Position numbers and translations under genes: made by a program
Notes under the pieces: model-generated
The model's input: the letters and a program-made list of their open reading frames with translations, nothing else
What the model was told of the DNA's origin: nothing
Database searches by the model: none
Shown: in pieces, positions 1-11,050 of the stretch
Numbering within the stretch: position 1 is the stretch's first letter
Layout of the letters: the number at the start of each line of letters is the position of its first letter
NCBI GenBank assembly: GCA_029851415.1
Contig: CM056743.1
Coordinates: forward strand, 27,380,905-27,444,904
DNA: 64,000 nt
Direction of reading: 5' to 3'
DNA from: Eretmocerus hayati
Lineage: Eukaryota; Arthropoda; Insecta; Hymenoptera; Aphelinidae

Positions 1-1873
1 ATTTGTCTTTAGACCAAATTGCTGACTAAATAGATCGAAACTGAGGACGGGATCAAAATCTACATCAAATTTTCTGATTAAATAAATAAAATTTGCCGTT
101 AGCAATTTGAATTAAAGCAATATTGCATGTCATTCGACGTTTGAGTGAAAATTTACTGTTTATATATCAAGCGGAGGGAATTTTTATAGGTTGAGTTGTA
201 ATGCCAGAAAAAATTGCAAATCTTCCCCTGCGGGAGTAGGGAGGGAATGAAAATTTTCAAGCGCCTTCAATAATGTTCCTCCTTTATCGCGAGTTTCCTG
301 TCAAAACATTTCTGGGGTATAGATAACAAATAATTAGACAACAAATTGAACCATTCACAGTAGCTCACACGTATTCTGAATTAAGAGATTACTATATGTT
401 TCATTGAACGTCGGAATTATAGATAATCAAGAAAAGGTCTATTCAATTCTTGAAATGATCATTTTCTGTAGTACATCAGTAGCTGAAAAAAATACCTTGT
501 GATAGTCGGAGTATGTCCACATTCCGTAAAATACTTTTCTATTGCAACAATTAGGACATCAATTTAATTTTGAATCAATCAATTTAATACTGAGAGGGAA
601 TATTTGCTCAAGCACTAAGTCATGATTGACTCACACGAAAGTTGCACGAATGTGACTCCAATGAGCTGGATCAAATTTCAGTTCAACCCAAGTCATAATT
701 CACTCCCACAGATTCCGAGAGTTGGATTCGCTTTTTCATTCATGAGAATGATGTGAAATGGAGTGCAATCTGTATCTATGAGAAATGCACGTTAGCCATT
801 TTTGGACCGTAACAAGAGTTTGGAGTGTGAGTCTATAGTTTAGTCCCTCTGGGAGAGATCTTGAACGTTGCCGCTTTCCGCACACTGCGTTGGCTTGGCC
901 ACGCGCTTAAAGTCTCTTGGGGGTGGATATAGGTATAGGTGAGGTGGGATTTGCACTCGGGAATGCTGAGGCGAGTAATTTTGCATAGGATCAAATTTCG
1001 GAAGATTTTCACACTTGAGATGATTGCTTTGGTTATTTGAGGTTGAACTATTGTGTCCATCCGTGGATCCTTTAATATTTAAAATATTTATGTACTTTTC
1101 TGGTGGATGAAAACAAAATGAAAGTATTATATCATGCATACAAAATTTCATCTCGTGTGTGATATTTTTAGCCAATTTCCATGAACCCAAATTGTAATTA
1201 GATTTTTCTATACACTTGCAATTGTGATGATTGGCGTGTCAGAATAGAAGAATGAGTTTGTTGAGTGGCTACATCCATTGTAATCCATACTTGGCAAAAG
1301 AATTGAGATCACGAAAATTTTTGCCGAAGTTTTTTTCTGGAGTCTTCAAAATTGTCAAAAGTGTTTGTTATCAAAAGTGATCTATTGACATTTTTCATCG
1401 ACTCCTTTAACAGCCTAACTACTTCGAAACACTTCAAAATTAGTAGTCTCTGTGCAAATTTGACTGTTTCTATGCAACCCACGCTGAAAAAAAGTACCCT
1501 GATAAGCATGTATGTTAGCCACATTTTTTCACTACTGACAACTCTGACTGTTCGTTGCATGTTAAAATTGGATCAGAGATGTCGTTCCAACAAGAAAAAG
1601 AGTAAACCCATTTCCACTGTCAACTCGGTGCCACATCGACAGTTATCAATTTTTGGCCAGGCGAGCATCTTGAAGAGAACAAGGTTATACCAAACTCAAA
1701 CCCCTTCAAGTATGAATCGAGAGAATGAGGAAGAAGGTTGATTTTGTGGCTGAACAGTTTTTGCGCATTTCTCGCCTCAATCTTGGATTTTACGGGAAAT
1801 TTGTGGGAACCCTGTGGTGGAAAATTTTACACACTACAACTTTGGTCCTCTGAAATTTTTCGTCGTAATGCAT
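1..1873. other. AT-rich DNA, no gene recognised
   Basis: I see no convincing exon, RNA gene or element boundary. Short open frames on both strands (for example 1352-1741 plus, 840-1190 minus) have unbiased composition and resemble nothing I know. A slightly GC-richer patch at 850-975 has no recognisable motif. Confidence 0.5.
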
Positions 1874-1874
1874 A

Positions 1875-2358
1875 CCGTCAATTGGGGTGACTATGGGACA
1901 GAAGTGGCATTTTGTCCCTTCAAACTTAGGAAAATCGTACGTCTCATACCAGAGGCGCATTGTATGTGTAGTCAATCGAAAAATTACAGCTTCAGCTTTC
2001 GATTGCGGTACTTATAAAGTACATTTGGACATCTCTAGTTGAAAATATGAGCGCTGAAACTCGTCCCAAAGTTAAACCCCGGTTTGGGGTAACTTTGGGA
2101 CAGCATACATCGTATAAGGGATTCCACGGCTACCGCCAACTGGGGTAACTTTGGGTCAAAAGTCGCACTATTTTCTTTGAAACTCTTGTAAGTAACTTGT
2201 ATATCTCGTACCAGTCGCATCAGAATTGCATTGTGTCTGTAGTCGATCGAAAGCTGACAGTCCCAGTTCTCGATTGGCGGGCATAAAAGTATATTCGGAA
2301 ATCCTTGGTCAGAGTTATGGGCGCTCAAAGCCGTGTCCCAAAGTTACCCCGGCTGACA
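1875..2358. mobile_element. Two tandem short TIR elements (GGGGTAACTTTGGGAC family)
   Basis: Two adjacent units, about 1875-2087 and 2123-2358, each begin with a variant of CGTCAACTGGGGTAACTTT and end with its reverse complement (CCCAAAGTTACCCCGGCTGAC-like). Their interiors are alignable: both contain a GAGGCGCATTG/GTCGCATCAGAATTGCATTG-like stretch, then GTCGATCGAAAGC-like sequence, and a GAGCGCTGAAAC/GGGCGCTCAAAGC-like stretch near the right end. At the junction, the right end of unit 1 and a second TIR copy form a compact palindrome around 2065-2101. No transposase is present, so these are MITE-like. A related element lies at 58,791-59,199. The superfamily is not assigned because I cannot see a clean target-site duplication. 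Confidence 0.65.
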
Positions 2359-2589
2359 GAAGGAAACACGTACTTTTTAGTTCTTCCGCTATGAAATGGA
2401 AACTGAGTAAGAGTGCGCCGATGTAACGATGGATTCGTACAGATATCTGTACAGAAAAGTGAAATCTAGCCCAGTCGCCTTGGAGTCACCCTGCAAATGT
2501 CGGCACCACACTTATTTTTCCGAAAGACTGTTTTTTGGATTGAAAAAATACTCTTAAAGAAGTCCGTCTATAAATGAACTCATAACTAA

Positions 2590-2757
2590 TAGAGGACCTT
2601 GCGCCGGTGCAAAACATTGCTCATGCGTGCCCCAAGTAGGGAGAACAGGTACCAAAGCCTCAGGATTATCTACCTTGCTGACAGAACGTGATAATGACTC
2701 TTTCATGGGTTGTCCCAAAGTTACCCCCCGTGTCCCAAAGTTATCCCAGTTGACGGT
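2590..2757. mobile_element. Partial relative of the same TIR element
   Basis: The right end carries two back-to-back terminal motifs (TGTCCCAAAGTTACCCC then TGTCCCAAAGTTATCCCAGT, followed by TGACGG). The left part (CCGGTGCAAAACATTG) resembles the interior of the element at 58,791-59,199 (CCAGTGCAAAATGTTG). It looks like a truncated or rearranged copy; the left boundary is uncertain. Confidence 0.5.
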
Positions 2758-2759
2758 AT

Positions 2760-3400
2760 CTTCCAAGTTTTTTGCTAAAAAACCAGAATTTTGCATTAAA
2801 ATTTGGAAATTATGAAGAATCGCCGGGATCTTTGGACTGGTGACCTCGCAAGAAGTCTTTGAGCAGTATTGAAGATGTTGTTTCTGAAAGATCGAGTTTT
2901 TACTATTTCCGGCAAAAGATTCATTTCCAGGAAACTTTTTACCTGAATTGGTCTTATAACTGTTTCCTCTATTTATTTTATTCAATTCGAGTTCAATTTG
3001 ATCACATGGTCAAAGGTTCCTGAGGAAATCAGAAGATCCTGCTGATTTAATGCATTTTTACCGACCCAAACGGTCAAAATCGATATGCGGCTTCTCAACT
3101 GGAAAATCGCACATGTTCGATATGGAGAGATTTCGGATTTCAAAAACACTTGTGTCCTAATTTTATCTCTAGAACTACATATTTCGTAGCGGGTAGATCT
3201 GTTCCATTGACCTTCTTGATGGCTGCCCAATCTTAACTGGATTGAATGGACAGTACCTTACGTTTTACACAATTGGCTCCTCTTAGTTGAGGAAAAAAGC
3301 AATAATTTTTTTTGAACCCAAACTAATTCTGACCCTCAGAGCATTTTAAAGTATATTAAAACTGTCCTTAGGTAGTATTTACAAAGTAAAATATTTTTCA
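2760..3400. other. Non-coding stretch, nothing recognised
   Basis: AT-rich sequence without clear repeats, RNA genes or coding signal. Short reverse-strand open frames across 2554-3230 lack any recognisable domain. Confidence 0.45.
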
Positions 3401-3402
3401 TT

Positions 3403-3592
3403 ACTCTAATCTAAAAATGCCGCGTTTAAATAGGATTTTAGGGTTCTCGTAATGAAAAAATATATCCGCACTTCGCTTGCAAGCCCATTTTGGGCACTGG
3501 AGGACATGTCTGTCTCGCTTCGCTCGATAGACAAACTGTCCTAGTGCCCAAAATGGGCTACCTTGCTCAGTACGGAAATATATTATTTCCAA
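3403..3592. repeat. Dispersed ~190-bp repeat with internal hairpin, copy 1
   Basis: It is highly similar to 60,547-60,745. Both share AAAATGCCGCGTTTAAAT, then GCACTTCGCTTGCAAGCCC, then a long hairpin: GCCCATTTTGGGCACT and GGACA on the left, GTCC and AGTGCCCAAAATGGGC on the right, with TCTCGCTTCGCTCGA at the tip (3514-3526). Both end at GCTCAGTACGGAAATA. A diverged relative of the hairpin part lies near 46,920-46,975. The interrupted palindrome suggests a MITE or a recombination product; I see no terminal repeats, so the class is unknown. Confidence 0.75.
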
Positions 3593-4698
3593 ATTTCTGA
3601 ATCACAGATATACCGTCGCAGACATCAGTCCAAAGTCATCAGTAAAACCTTCGCATTGTTCTTCCTCAAAGCGAGAACTAGGGCAAGCTTAATGGATTTT
3701 TAGAAAGTAGTCATTCAATTTACACACCACACTCATCTATCTTTTTTTTCAAGTTTCTTAACCCACCCTCGCCAACCAAAAAAGATACCAAACAAAACAA
3801 TTCGATATTTTACGTTGTTGCAAGCTTTCGAAAATTTTTATCGTCCAATATTCTGTGAATCCGTTATCGATGTAGTATATACACACAAACTTCCACCCAT
3901 GAATTTTCATCCAACAATTCATCAAAAAAGGGTTTCCATCAAAACTGCTATCTCGACAAGCAGAAAACTGTAACCGTTATCAAATTTCAATCAGTCCACC
4001 AATCTGTGATTGAAACAAAAATTTACGGCATTCAGTCTCGCCCCATCCTTCTCACCCTGTATTTTTCAAAATTTGCAACGTCCACAGAATAATTTTCTAT
4101 TCAATCTCAACTCAGTATTGTCTTCGCGCCCCAGAATCAAATTTTGACATGCCAACCCAATTGTCTGATATCGTACAACTGTGAGTGAAACTCATTGTAT
4201 TGCAAAACTTCTCAGACTCAAAGTTCAAATCACCGCTGTACTACTGATTTTGTTTACCAATGGATACGACTGTGCTCTATTTTCAGTATAGTTTCACATT
4301 GAAATCCAGAGAAGTGGAAACTAGCTTTTCAATGTATAAAGTTGCTATTCTGCTCTTTGTCCGATACTCTTGTGAGCTCGACATGCGTTTACTGTATAAC
4401 GACGTTGAGAAAGCAAGTAGCACAAACTTAAGAAATTTTTCTTCAAGAGAAGTTTGATCAGCACTTGGTTGTACAGCTTGGAAAGTTTTCAAATAAATGT
4501 TTGTTAATTGGGATGGAGAAAAATTTTTCGAATCCAGCGTTGAGAAATCGAGTTTAGATGCATGAATCTATAGATGTCGTGAGATATTTTTGCGAAGAAG
4601 GGTATATATTAAGGTGTTTGTTATTTCCCAACTTTTGATTTTCCACGACACCATCGTGGATTTTCGATCTTTGATATGAAAAAATGGGAAAAACTTTT
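3593..4698. other. Non-coding stretch, nothing recognised
   Basis: AT-rich with short homopolymers. No open frame here has a recognisable domain. It separates the hairpin repeat from the first large palindrome. Confidence 0.45.
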
Positions 4699-5574
4699 GC
4701 CACGCTCTGTACGACGTATCCTGCTTTGCCGCACGAACATAATTTTTAACATTGAAATCCCTATACTGAAAATTTCGCCCTCCCAACCCTCCGGGTCTCT
4801 GAAATCGCTGTGATTTCTCGCGGCTCCTTCTAGAGCTGTCGGGTTTCAGCGTTTACGAATTTACGAATTTACAGATTTATAGATTTACGAATTTACAGAT
4901 TTAGCGAGGCACATGCCTAGTGCGTTGCAGTCAGCAAGCTTCATTCACATAACTGGGCCCGCCGGATTGGGCCGCTGATTTGTATACGAATTTAGACACA
5001 TTCTGGACTAATTTTTCTCTCGCTCGTACATTTTTGATTTATTGCTCCACTCCAACATTCCAAACTAGGGAACATTTGATCAAATAAATTTGTCTGAATT
5101 CGTTTACAAATCAGCGGTCTGAACCGACGACGGGCCCAATCATGTGAATGAAGCTTGTTGGCTGCAACGCATTGGGCATGCGCCTCTCTAAATCTGTAGA
5201 TTCGTGAATCTGTGAATTCGTAAATTCGTAAATTTGTAAACGCTGAAACCCTACCCTGGAGAAATATCAGAATATACATAATTTCTACGTAGAATTTCAC
5301 GAGGAACAACACGATGAAACTGTGAGCTCTGAGTTTCAAAGTGACCCCGGCGTGATATTAATGATTCTTTCAAAAAATCACTAATATCACTAATATTACT
5401 ATTACTCATGTGGAAACTTTTCATTGATATTTTTCAGCTCCAAAATGAGCTATGGAAAATCACAGCGATCTTGGAGACACGGAGGGTTGGGAGGGTGAAA
5501 TTTACAGTGTAGGTTTTCAATGTTGAAAATGGTGCTCGTGTGTCAAAAAGGGGATACGTCGTGCAGGGCGCGGC
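4699..5574. mobile_element. ~876-bp fold-back element with TTTACGAA-rich arms
   Basis: The outer arms match in inverse orientation: GCC-CGCTCTGTACGACGTATCC at the left against GGATACGTCGTGCAGGGCGCGGC at the right. Then CCCTCCCAACCCTCC (about 4781) faces GGAGGGTTGGGAGGG (about 5482), and the GCAAGCTTCATTCACAT block (about 4936) faces ATGTGAATGAAGCTTG (about 5141). Both arms hold a degenerate run of 8-mers of the type TTTACGAA/TTTACAGA (4852-4902, and its inverse at 5198-5240). The right arm has an extra segment including ACTAATATCAC repeats near 5380-5400. No coding capacity is seen. Confidence 0.7.
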
Positions 5575-6282
5575 ACACACACATATCTAACCTCACTTTA
5601 TTGGATTATATGAAATAGGTCAATGTGTGCTTGATTTCATAGGTGAGAACGAGTGTCAGTTCAAAGTTTGGCGATTGCTAACTTTCTATGCATACATACG
5701 TAACATTCAATTGGCTTTATATCATACATCTACACATGTGTGTGTTAGATATAGATAGTATGTCACAGGTTGAAACTAGGATGATATGGTCAATTGGGTG
5801 TAAGCTTTCGAGCAAATGTAATTAAATTGGACGAAAAGGAGAATAAATTCGAAGCTGCATGTCGAGAGGGCATAACTTTGAGAGTCTGAGAGGTCGTGAG
5901 TGAGTGAGTGAGTGAAGGGGTGAGTGGAGGGGTGGTACTATTGCACCTTTTAAAATTAACGAGGAGAGTAATTTTTTACACGTTTAAACTGAGAAAAGAA
6001 AGAATGTCGTTTTTGCGTTGCTAGAGTAACGAGCCAAGGGTAAAAATGTAATAGTTCTGTTTAATGTTAATTTTTGTGGCCTGACATAATTTATAACGAG
6101 GCTCGAGTAAGTAAATTGCCGTCGTTGTTATGTCAAGAGAAATTGCTCATTATATGAACTGTTTAAAAATTTCAATTTTTCCTTCACGTGTAGAGGAAAT
6201 GAGAGCTGGATTTAGAAATAATTTGAATTTTGTCATAATTAAAAAACGTTTACGATTTTTCATTTTGATACTCTTTTCACTA
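5575..6282. other. Non-coding stretch with (GAGT)n microsatellite
   Basis: A GTGAGTGAGTGAGTGAG microsatellite sits at 5897-5915. The rest is AT-rich with no recognised gene or repeat. Confidence 0.45.
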
Positions 6283-6284
6283 TA

Positions 6285-7070
6285 CACTACCGCTCATAAA
6301 TTCGTGAACGGTGAACGCACGTTCAGTCTCACTTTGAGAAGTGATATCTCAGACTCTATGCATCATAAGACAATTCTGAAAAAGGCATCTCAAAGAGCAG
6401 AAAAAATTCTAATTTCTCAGTGGTTTCAATGATCTTTATCGTTTATCTCGAAGGTACTAAATGCTGGTCAAAAGTTAATCTACGAAAATTTTCACTTTCA
6501 TTGATACATCTGCAGTTTTGCTGCAAATAAAGATACGGCAATTCTGCAAACGGCATCTTGTAGAGCAGAAAAATTAAATGCTATGTGTAGCTATCTTTTG
6601 ATTATTTTTCACGTTCCACGTGCGAGAACGTACGAGCTGTCAAAACACCCAAAATGATGGTTTTTGCCGTTTTCCATGCCAATTCCGGTGAAAAACTATC
6701 ATTTCGGGTGTTTTGACAGCTGGTGCGCTCTCACATGCAGAATGGAAAAAATGATCAAAAAATGGCTACACATAGCATTTTTTCTGCTCTACAAGATGCC
6801 GTTTGCAGAATTGCCGTATCTTTATTTGCAGCAAAACTGCAGGAGTATCAATGAAAGTGAAAATTTTCGTAGATTTCTAACTTTGGACCAGCATCTAGTA
6901 CGCTCGAGATAAACGATAGAGATCATTAAAACCACTGAAAAATTAGTATTTTTTCTGCTCTTTGGGATGCTTTCTTCAGAACTGTTCTACGGTGCATAGA
7001 ATCTGAGATATCGCTTCTCAAAGTGAGGCTGAATAAGCGTTCACCGTTCACGAATTTATGAGCGGTAGTG
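6285..7070. mobile_element. 786-bp fold-back transposon with TA target duplication
   Basis: This is an almost complete palindrome centred near 6677. The ends are CACTACCGCTCATAAATTCG and its reverse complement, each flanked by TA (6283-6284 and 7071-7072). Internal blocks match all the way in, for example CATCTTGTAGAGCAG against CTGCTCTACAAGATG, and AGCTGTCAAAACACCC against GGGTGTTTTGACAGCT around the centre. The end motif and TA target site fit the Tc1/mariner superfamily (inference). There is no transposase, so it would need a helper in trans. Transcription through it would give a roughly 390-bp double-stranded stem. Confidence 0.85.
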
Positions 7071-7359
7071 TATATAAAGTACCCTGATTTAAGGTTTGTA
7101 CACACATTTTTTTTATCAACAGAATGCTTTGAAACTTTGCCAAAATCTAGTTTTTGTACCGATGAGTATACGTGATTAAAATATCTGGACGGTTGACCAC
7201 TCTATCTTGAAGATGTGATGTCCAAAAGTTGACCTGTCTTACACATTTTTGACATTACGCTTAGGGGAGGGGAGGGTAAAAACACCACGAAATAAAAGTC
7301 TCCAGGGGAAAATTTGATCACGAGGAAACCAACAAAGTCTATGTAGATCAGACAAGTCA

Positions 7360-8486
7360 TGGTGCGCTTCTGAGGAGGATGAGTTTTTCAAAATTGTCAA
7401 AAGAAACTGAAAAGTGGATGTTCTACTACGAAACTTCATGAGCAGAACCTGATTTTGAGCGAAATCGGATCAGCTCCTTTTTTTGAGTAGTTGTCAAATC
7501 AATCATTCCCCGTGTATTGCTTATGGAGAAATTTTGGTGACTTAACGTTTTCTTCGCATTTTTGAGGTTTTCTCGTAATTACTCAGAAAGCGTGGGTCAT
7601 AGCAAAAAATGCCAAGAACAGTTTCTCATAGATTTTCTGAAGAACAACAAGGAGACGTATTGAGATCAATCGAGAAACTTAGGCCTCCTCCATGGTGTTG
7701 AAGGAAATAGTAGATAATTACCAGAAGGCGCGAGGTTTTTCGTGAGAAACTTGAACTTTTACTGATAATATGTCAATCCTCTCGAGTTTTATGATTTATC
7801 TACCCAAGTCATTTTGTAGGTCTTCAAAACATCTATGAAAAACTATTCTTGACATTTTTTGCTATGGCCCACCTTGTCCGAGTAATTACGAGAAAATCTC
7901 AAAGATGCGAAAAATAGCGACTTAACGTTTCTTTCGCATCTTCGAGGTTCTCTCGTAATTACTCAGACAAGGTGGGTCATAGCAAAAAATGTCAGGAATA
8001 GTTTTTTATAGATTCTTTGAAGACCTACAAAATGACGTGGGTAGATAAATCATAAAATTCGAGGGGATTGACATATTATCAGTAAAAGCTCAAGTTTCTC
8101 ACGGAAAACCTCGCGCCTTCTGCTAATTATCTACTATTTCCTTCAACACCATGGAGGAAGCCTGAGTTTTTCGATTGATCTCATTACGTCTACTTGTTGT
8201 TCTTCAAAAAAATTTTAAAAAACTGTTCCTGATATTTTTTGCTATGACCCACCCTTTCTGAGTAATTACGAGAAAACCTCAAAAATGCGAAGAAAACGTT
8301 AAGTCACCAAAATTTCTCCATAAGCAATACACGGGGAATGATTAATTTGACAACTACTCAAAAAAAAGAGCTGACCCGATTTCGCTCAAAATCAGTTTCT
8401 GCTCATGAAGTTTCGTAGTAGAACATCCACTTTTCAGTTTCTTTTGACAATTTTGAAAAACTCATCCTCCTTAGAAGCGCACCGTG
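7360..8486. mobile_element. ~1.13-kb palindromic element
   Basis: The left end CATGGTGCGCTTCTGAGG faces the right end CCTTAGAAGCGCACCGTG, and the arms pair over most of their length to a centre near 7923. Examples are CCGTGTATTGCTTATGGAG (about 7509) against CTCCATAAGCAATACACGG (about 8318), and the motif TCTCGTAATTACTCAGA, which occurs near both ends and again at the centre. The repeated CGTAATTACTCAG/CTGAGTAATTACG block suggests that each arm is itself an inverted repeat. The edges lack a clear target duplication. No coding capacity. Confidence 0.75.
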
Positions 8487-8713
8487 AAGTTGAAATGTTG
8501 ATTGATGGAATGACTAAATCTGTACATGATTGAACGCTTCGTTTTATAGAAATCTCCTGTAGAATATCCGAAATGCCAAACCGCCAAAATTTCGGATTCA
8601 TGGGACGTTATAATCTAAAGTTTGTGCTTCTTTCTGATCAGGAAGGCTCAGATAGTAGTCTTTTGCTAAAAAAGTGTGTGATCATCAACGCAGTATTAAT
8701 GATTTCGACTAAC

Positions 8714-9045
8714 CAGAAGAGGTTATCACATTCGGATCACGAATTTGGCTGAAACTCTAGAAATAGTCTTATTTTAGCACCCAAATATGAAACCCAAAAA
8801 AATCTTAGATCCTAATAACGCTCAAGCATTTCCGAGCTACAGCCTACAGAATTAGCATTGCAGGAATACCTAGATGGATGATTTTCAACATGGGTCTACT
8901 TATATGGACAATGCTATTGCCTGAAGATGCAACTCGGAAACGTTTGAGTGTTAGGGTCTATAATTTTAGATTTCATCTTTTGAGACTAAAAAAAGACTAT
9001 TTTCAGCCAAACCCGTGACCTGAATGTGATGACCTCTCCTAGTAA
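8714..9045. mobile_element. Palindromic ~335-bp MITE (family A), diverged copy
   Basis: The left end GAAGAGGTTATCACATTCG pairs with the right end GAATGTGATGACCTCTCCT. Inside, TTTGGCTGAAACTCTAGAAA faces TTTTCAGCCAAACC, and the central ATTAGCATTGC...CAACATGGGTCTA block matches the centre of the family copies at 15,800-16,141 and 34,679-35,011. No coding capacity. Confidence 0.7.
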
Positions 9046-9221
9046 ATTGATATTGTTGGAATAATGAATTAAATCTCCTTGACTCACGCAGTCTAGATTG
9101 AAAATCGTAGCACCTTGATGTAATTGTAGGATATTTCATACAGATTGTATTTTGTGACTCATGAAGTAAAGTCTCATTGGAATCGTATATTTCCATATAT
9201 CGGCAATTTTATCAATTTTAC

Positions 9222-10016
9222 CCACGTAGTTGGTGGGGTTACTCAGTATCGGCTCGGCCGATCATCGAAGTTGAACAACATTGGGCGCGGTGAGTACTTG
9301 GATGGGTGGCCGCCCATCTCGGTCTGATCAATCTCGACTTGCTAACTCGTCTGATCGATTTAGTTGACACTTAGGCCTTATAGTAACGTGAGTGAGAGGC
9401 CCAAAATGTTACAATTTCGATGTTCATGCTTACGAAAAGTGGCATGAGTACCGTAAAGGTAACATGATGAATGTGCCAAACTCTCTAGAGCAGATTTTCT
9501 CTCCTCAGGAGTTTTCCCTCGTTTCACGGACATATGATTCCCGGGCAAATGCGGAATGAAATTAGGGTTAGGGTGAGTGGCTGGATCTCATACACACTGC
9601 ACAAAAAACCACGAATCGTTAAGAACCGTCGAGATCCACCCCGGTTGTATATTTCACTGGGGCCATATTCTAATTGATCATTTCCACGGACGCGGGAAAA
9701 AAGAGCGATACTCGCAATTTTCGCTCACTAACCTATCGCTTGCATTGTGATATAAATATGACTCGAGTCCATGTTGAGATAATTCCTGCGCTAATCTTTT
9801 GAATGTATGGTCATAAAAATTTTTTTGGGGTTCGAAAGAATACGCCACAAGGCATGGTTTGATGATATTCACGTGCGAAATTAACAAGACAGTTTGTTTA
9901 CTTAATGTAAACTAGGTGGAAATGGGAATCGCTGGGTTTTCTTCCACCCTTCGGCGGGAAAATCGTCTTAGAATAAAGCCCGGCCGAAGACGACCATTGA
10001 ATACATGAAAAAAAAA
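9222..10016 (+). mobile_element. 5S-rRNA-derived SINE, copy 1, interrupted by a MITE
   Basis: The head (about 9229-9333) resembles the 3' two-thirds of 5S rRNA: CCGATCATCGAAGTTGAACA, then GGGCGCGGTGAGTACTTGG and GATGGGTGGCCGCC, equivalent to the internal box A, intermediate element and box C of an RNA polymerase III type 1 promoter. The body aligns with copy 2 at 19,460-19,931 (GATTCCCGGGCAAATGCGG, GTGAGTGGCTGGATCTCA, CCCCGGTTGTA, AAGACGACC, TTGAA) and ends in a short A tract. A likely target duplication TCAATTTTAC flanks it (9212-9221 and 10,022-10,031). Box C differs from copy 2 by one base (GTGGCC for GTGACC). The body is split at 9659-9982 by a second element. Confidence 0.85.
9659..9982. 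mobile_element. ~322-bp MITE (family B) nested in the SINE
   Basis: The terminal repeats are GGGCCATATTCTAA at the left and TTAGAATAAAGCCC at the right. The sequence between them matches the tandem MITEs at 22,545-23,706: a GCGGGAAAAAAGAGCGAT left flank, a CACTAACCTATCGCTT block, TTCGAAAGAATACGCC, GTTTACTTAATGTAAACTAGG and GCTGGGTTTTCTTCCACCC. Comparing the host SINE with copy 2, where CATTGGCTCAAGACGACC is continuous, shows this is an insertion. The duplicated target is short and ambiguous because the site is G/C-rich. Confidence 0.85.
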
Positions 10017-10031
10017 TTCTTTCAATTTTAC

Positions 10032-10202
10032 AGATGGCCCAAAGTAAGTAATTCTGAGATTAATTTTCAGGAATTCATATGAAAATAATCTAAGTTTGTC
10101 GTTACTAAATTGCTACTCATAAAATATCTCTAGAATATCGACGAGGGCCACCGCCAAGATATTCCTGAAGTACTTGAAAAACAACGAATCCGTCAGAATT
10201 AC
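10032..10202. other. Short non-coding spacer
   Basis: Ordinary AT-rich sequence between the SINE target duplication and the mosaic repeat cluster. Confidence 0.4.
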
Positions 10203-11050
10203 TCTTTTTGACACGCAGTGCGAGAAAGTAACTTTTTTCGCGCCTGAGTGTTGGGTTTCCGGCCTAAGCCATAGGCGAAGGTCGGAATCAATTCGAGGAT
10301 GCGGAAAATAAGTTTTACACCCGTGTATCGACTACTATTTTTGACACACTGTGCGAGAAAGTAACTTTTTCGCACTTTCTCTGACAGTTTGTCAATAGTA
10401 CTTTTCAATACAAGGGTGGAAAAATAAGGTTTACACCCGTGTATCAAATACTATTTTTTGACAAACTGTGAGAGAAAGTGGAAAATCAGTGCGGAAAAGT
10501 TACTTTCTCGCACAGTGTGCCAAAAAAAATAGTATTCGATACACGGGTGTAAAACTTATTTTCCGCATCCTCGTGATGATTCCGACCTTCGCCTACGGCT
10601 CAGGCCGAAAACCCAACTCTCGGACGCGAAAAAAAAGTTTTTCCACCCTTGTATCGAAATGTACTATTTCGCATTCTCGTGTTGATTCCGACCTTTGCCT
10701 ACGGTTCAGGCCGGAAACCCAACACTCGGATGCGAAAAAAAGTATTTCCACCCTATACTTTCTCGCACAGTTTGTCGATAAACACAGTACAATACACGGG
10801 TGCAAAACTTATTTTTCGATTCGAGGGTGGGAAGTTTGGTTTTGCTTTTCGAGTGATTGTTTTCGGCCCGAGCCCTGGCGAGGGTCGAAATTAGCACGAG
10901 TAAAGCAAAAAAACTTCACGCCCGAGTATCGAAATACGTTTTTCGATCGACTGGGCGTAAAGTGAACATCAACTACCGTGCGTAAAGCAGTGCTTTACGC
11001 ACAGTCGATCGAAAAAAAGTTTTTCCACCCTTGTATCGAAATGTACTATT
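10203..11050. repeat. Mosaic cluster of a dispersed hairpin repeat (family C)
   Basis: At least five partial modules in both orientations are joined end to end. The recurring pieces are GTGCGAGAAAGTAACTTT, ATACACGGGTGTAAAACTTA, TTTTCCGCATCCTCGTG, GATTCCGACCTTCGCCTACG, AAACCCAACACTCGGA, CGCGAAAAAAAGTTTTTCC and ACCCTTGTATCGAAATGTAC. Related single copies sit at 27,250-27,454, 37,296-37,590 and 53,755-53,915. The 165-codon plus-strand open frame at 10,468-10,965 is a by-product of the repeat: its translation repeats segments such as IPTFAYGSGRKPN and has no known domain. A short hairpin GTAAAGCAGTGCTTTAC occurs near 10,983-10,999. Confidence 0.8.

Noticed and set aside
10468..10965. 165-codon plus-strand open frame
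   Set aside because: It lies wholly in the family C repeat mosaic. The translation repeats itself and the reverse strand is also open in places, so it is a composition effect.
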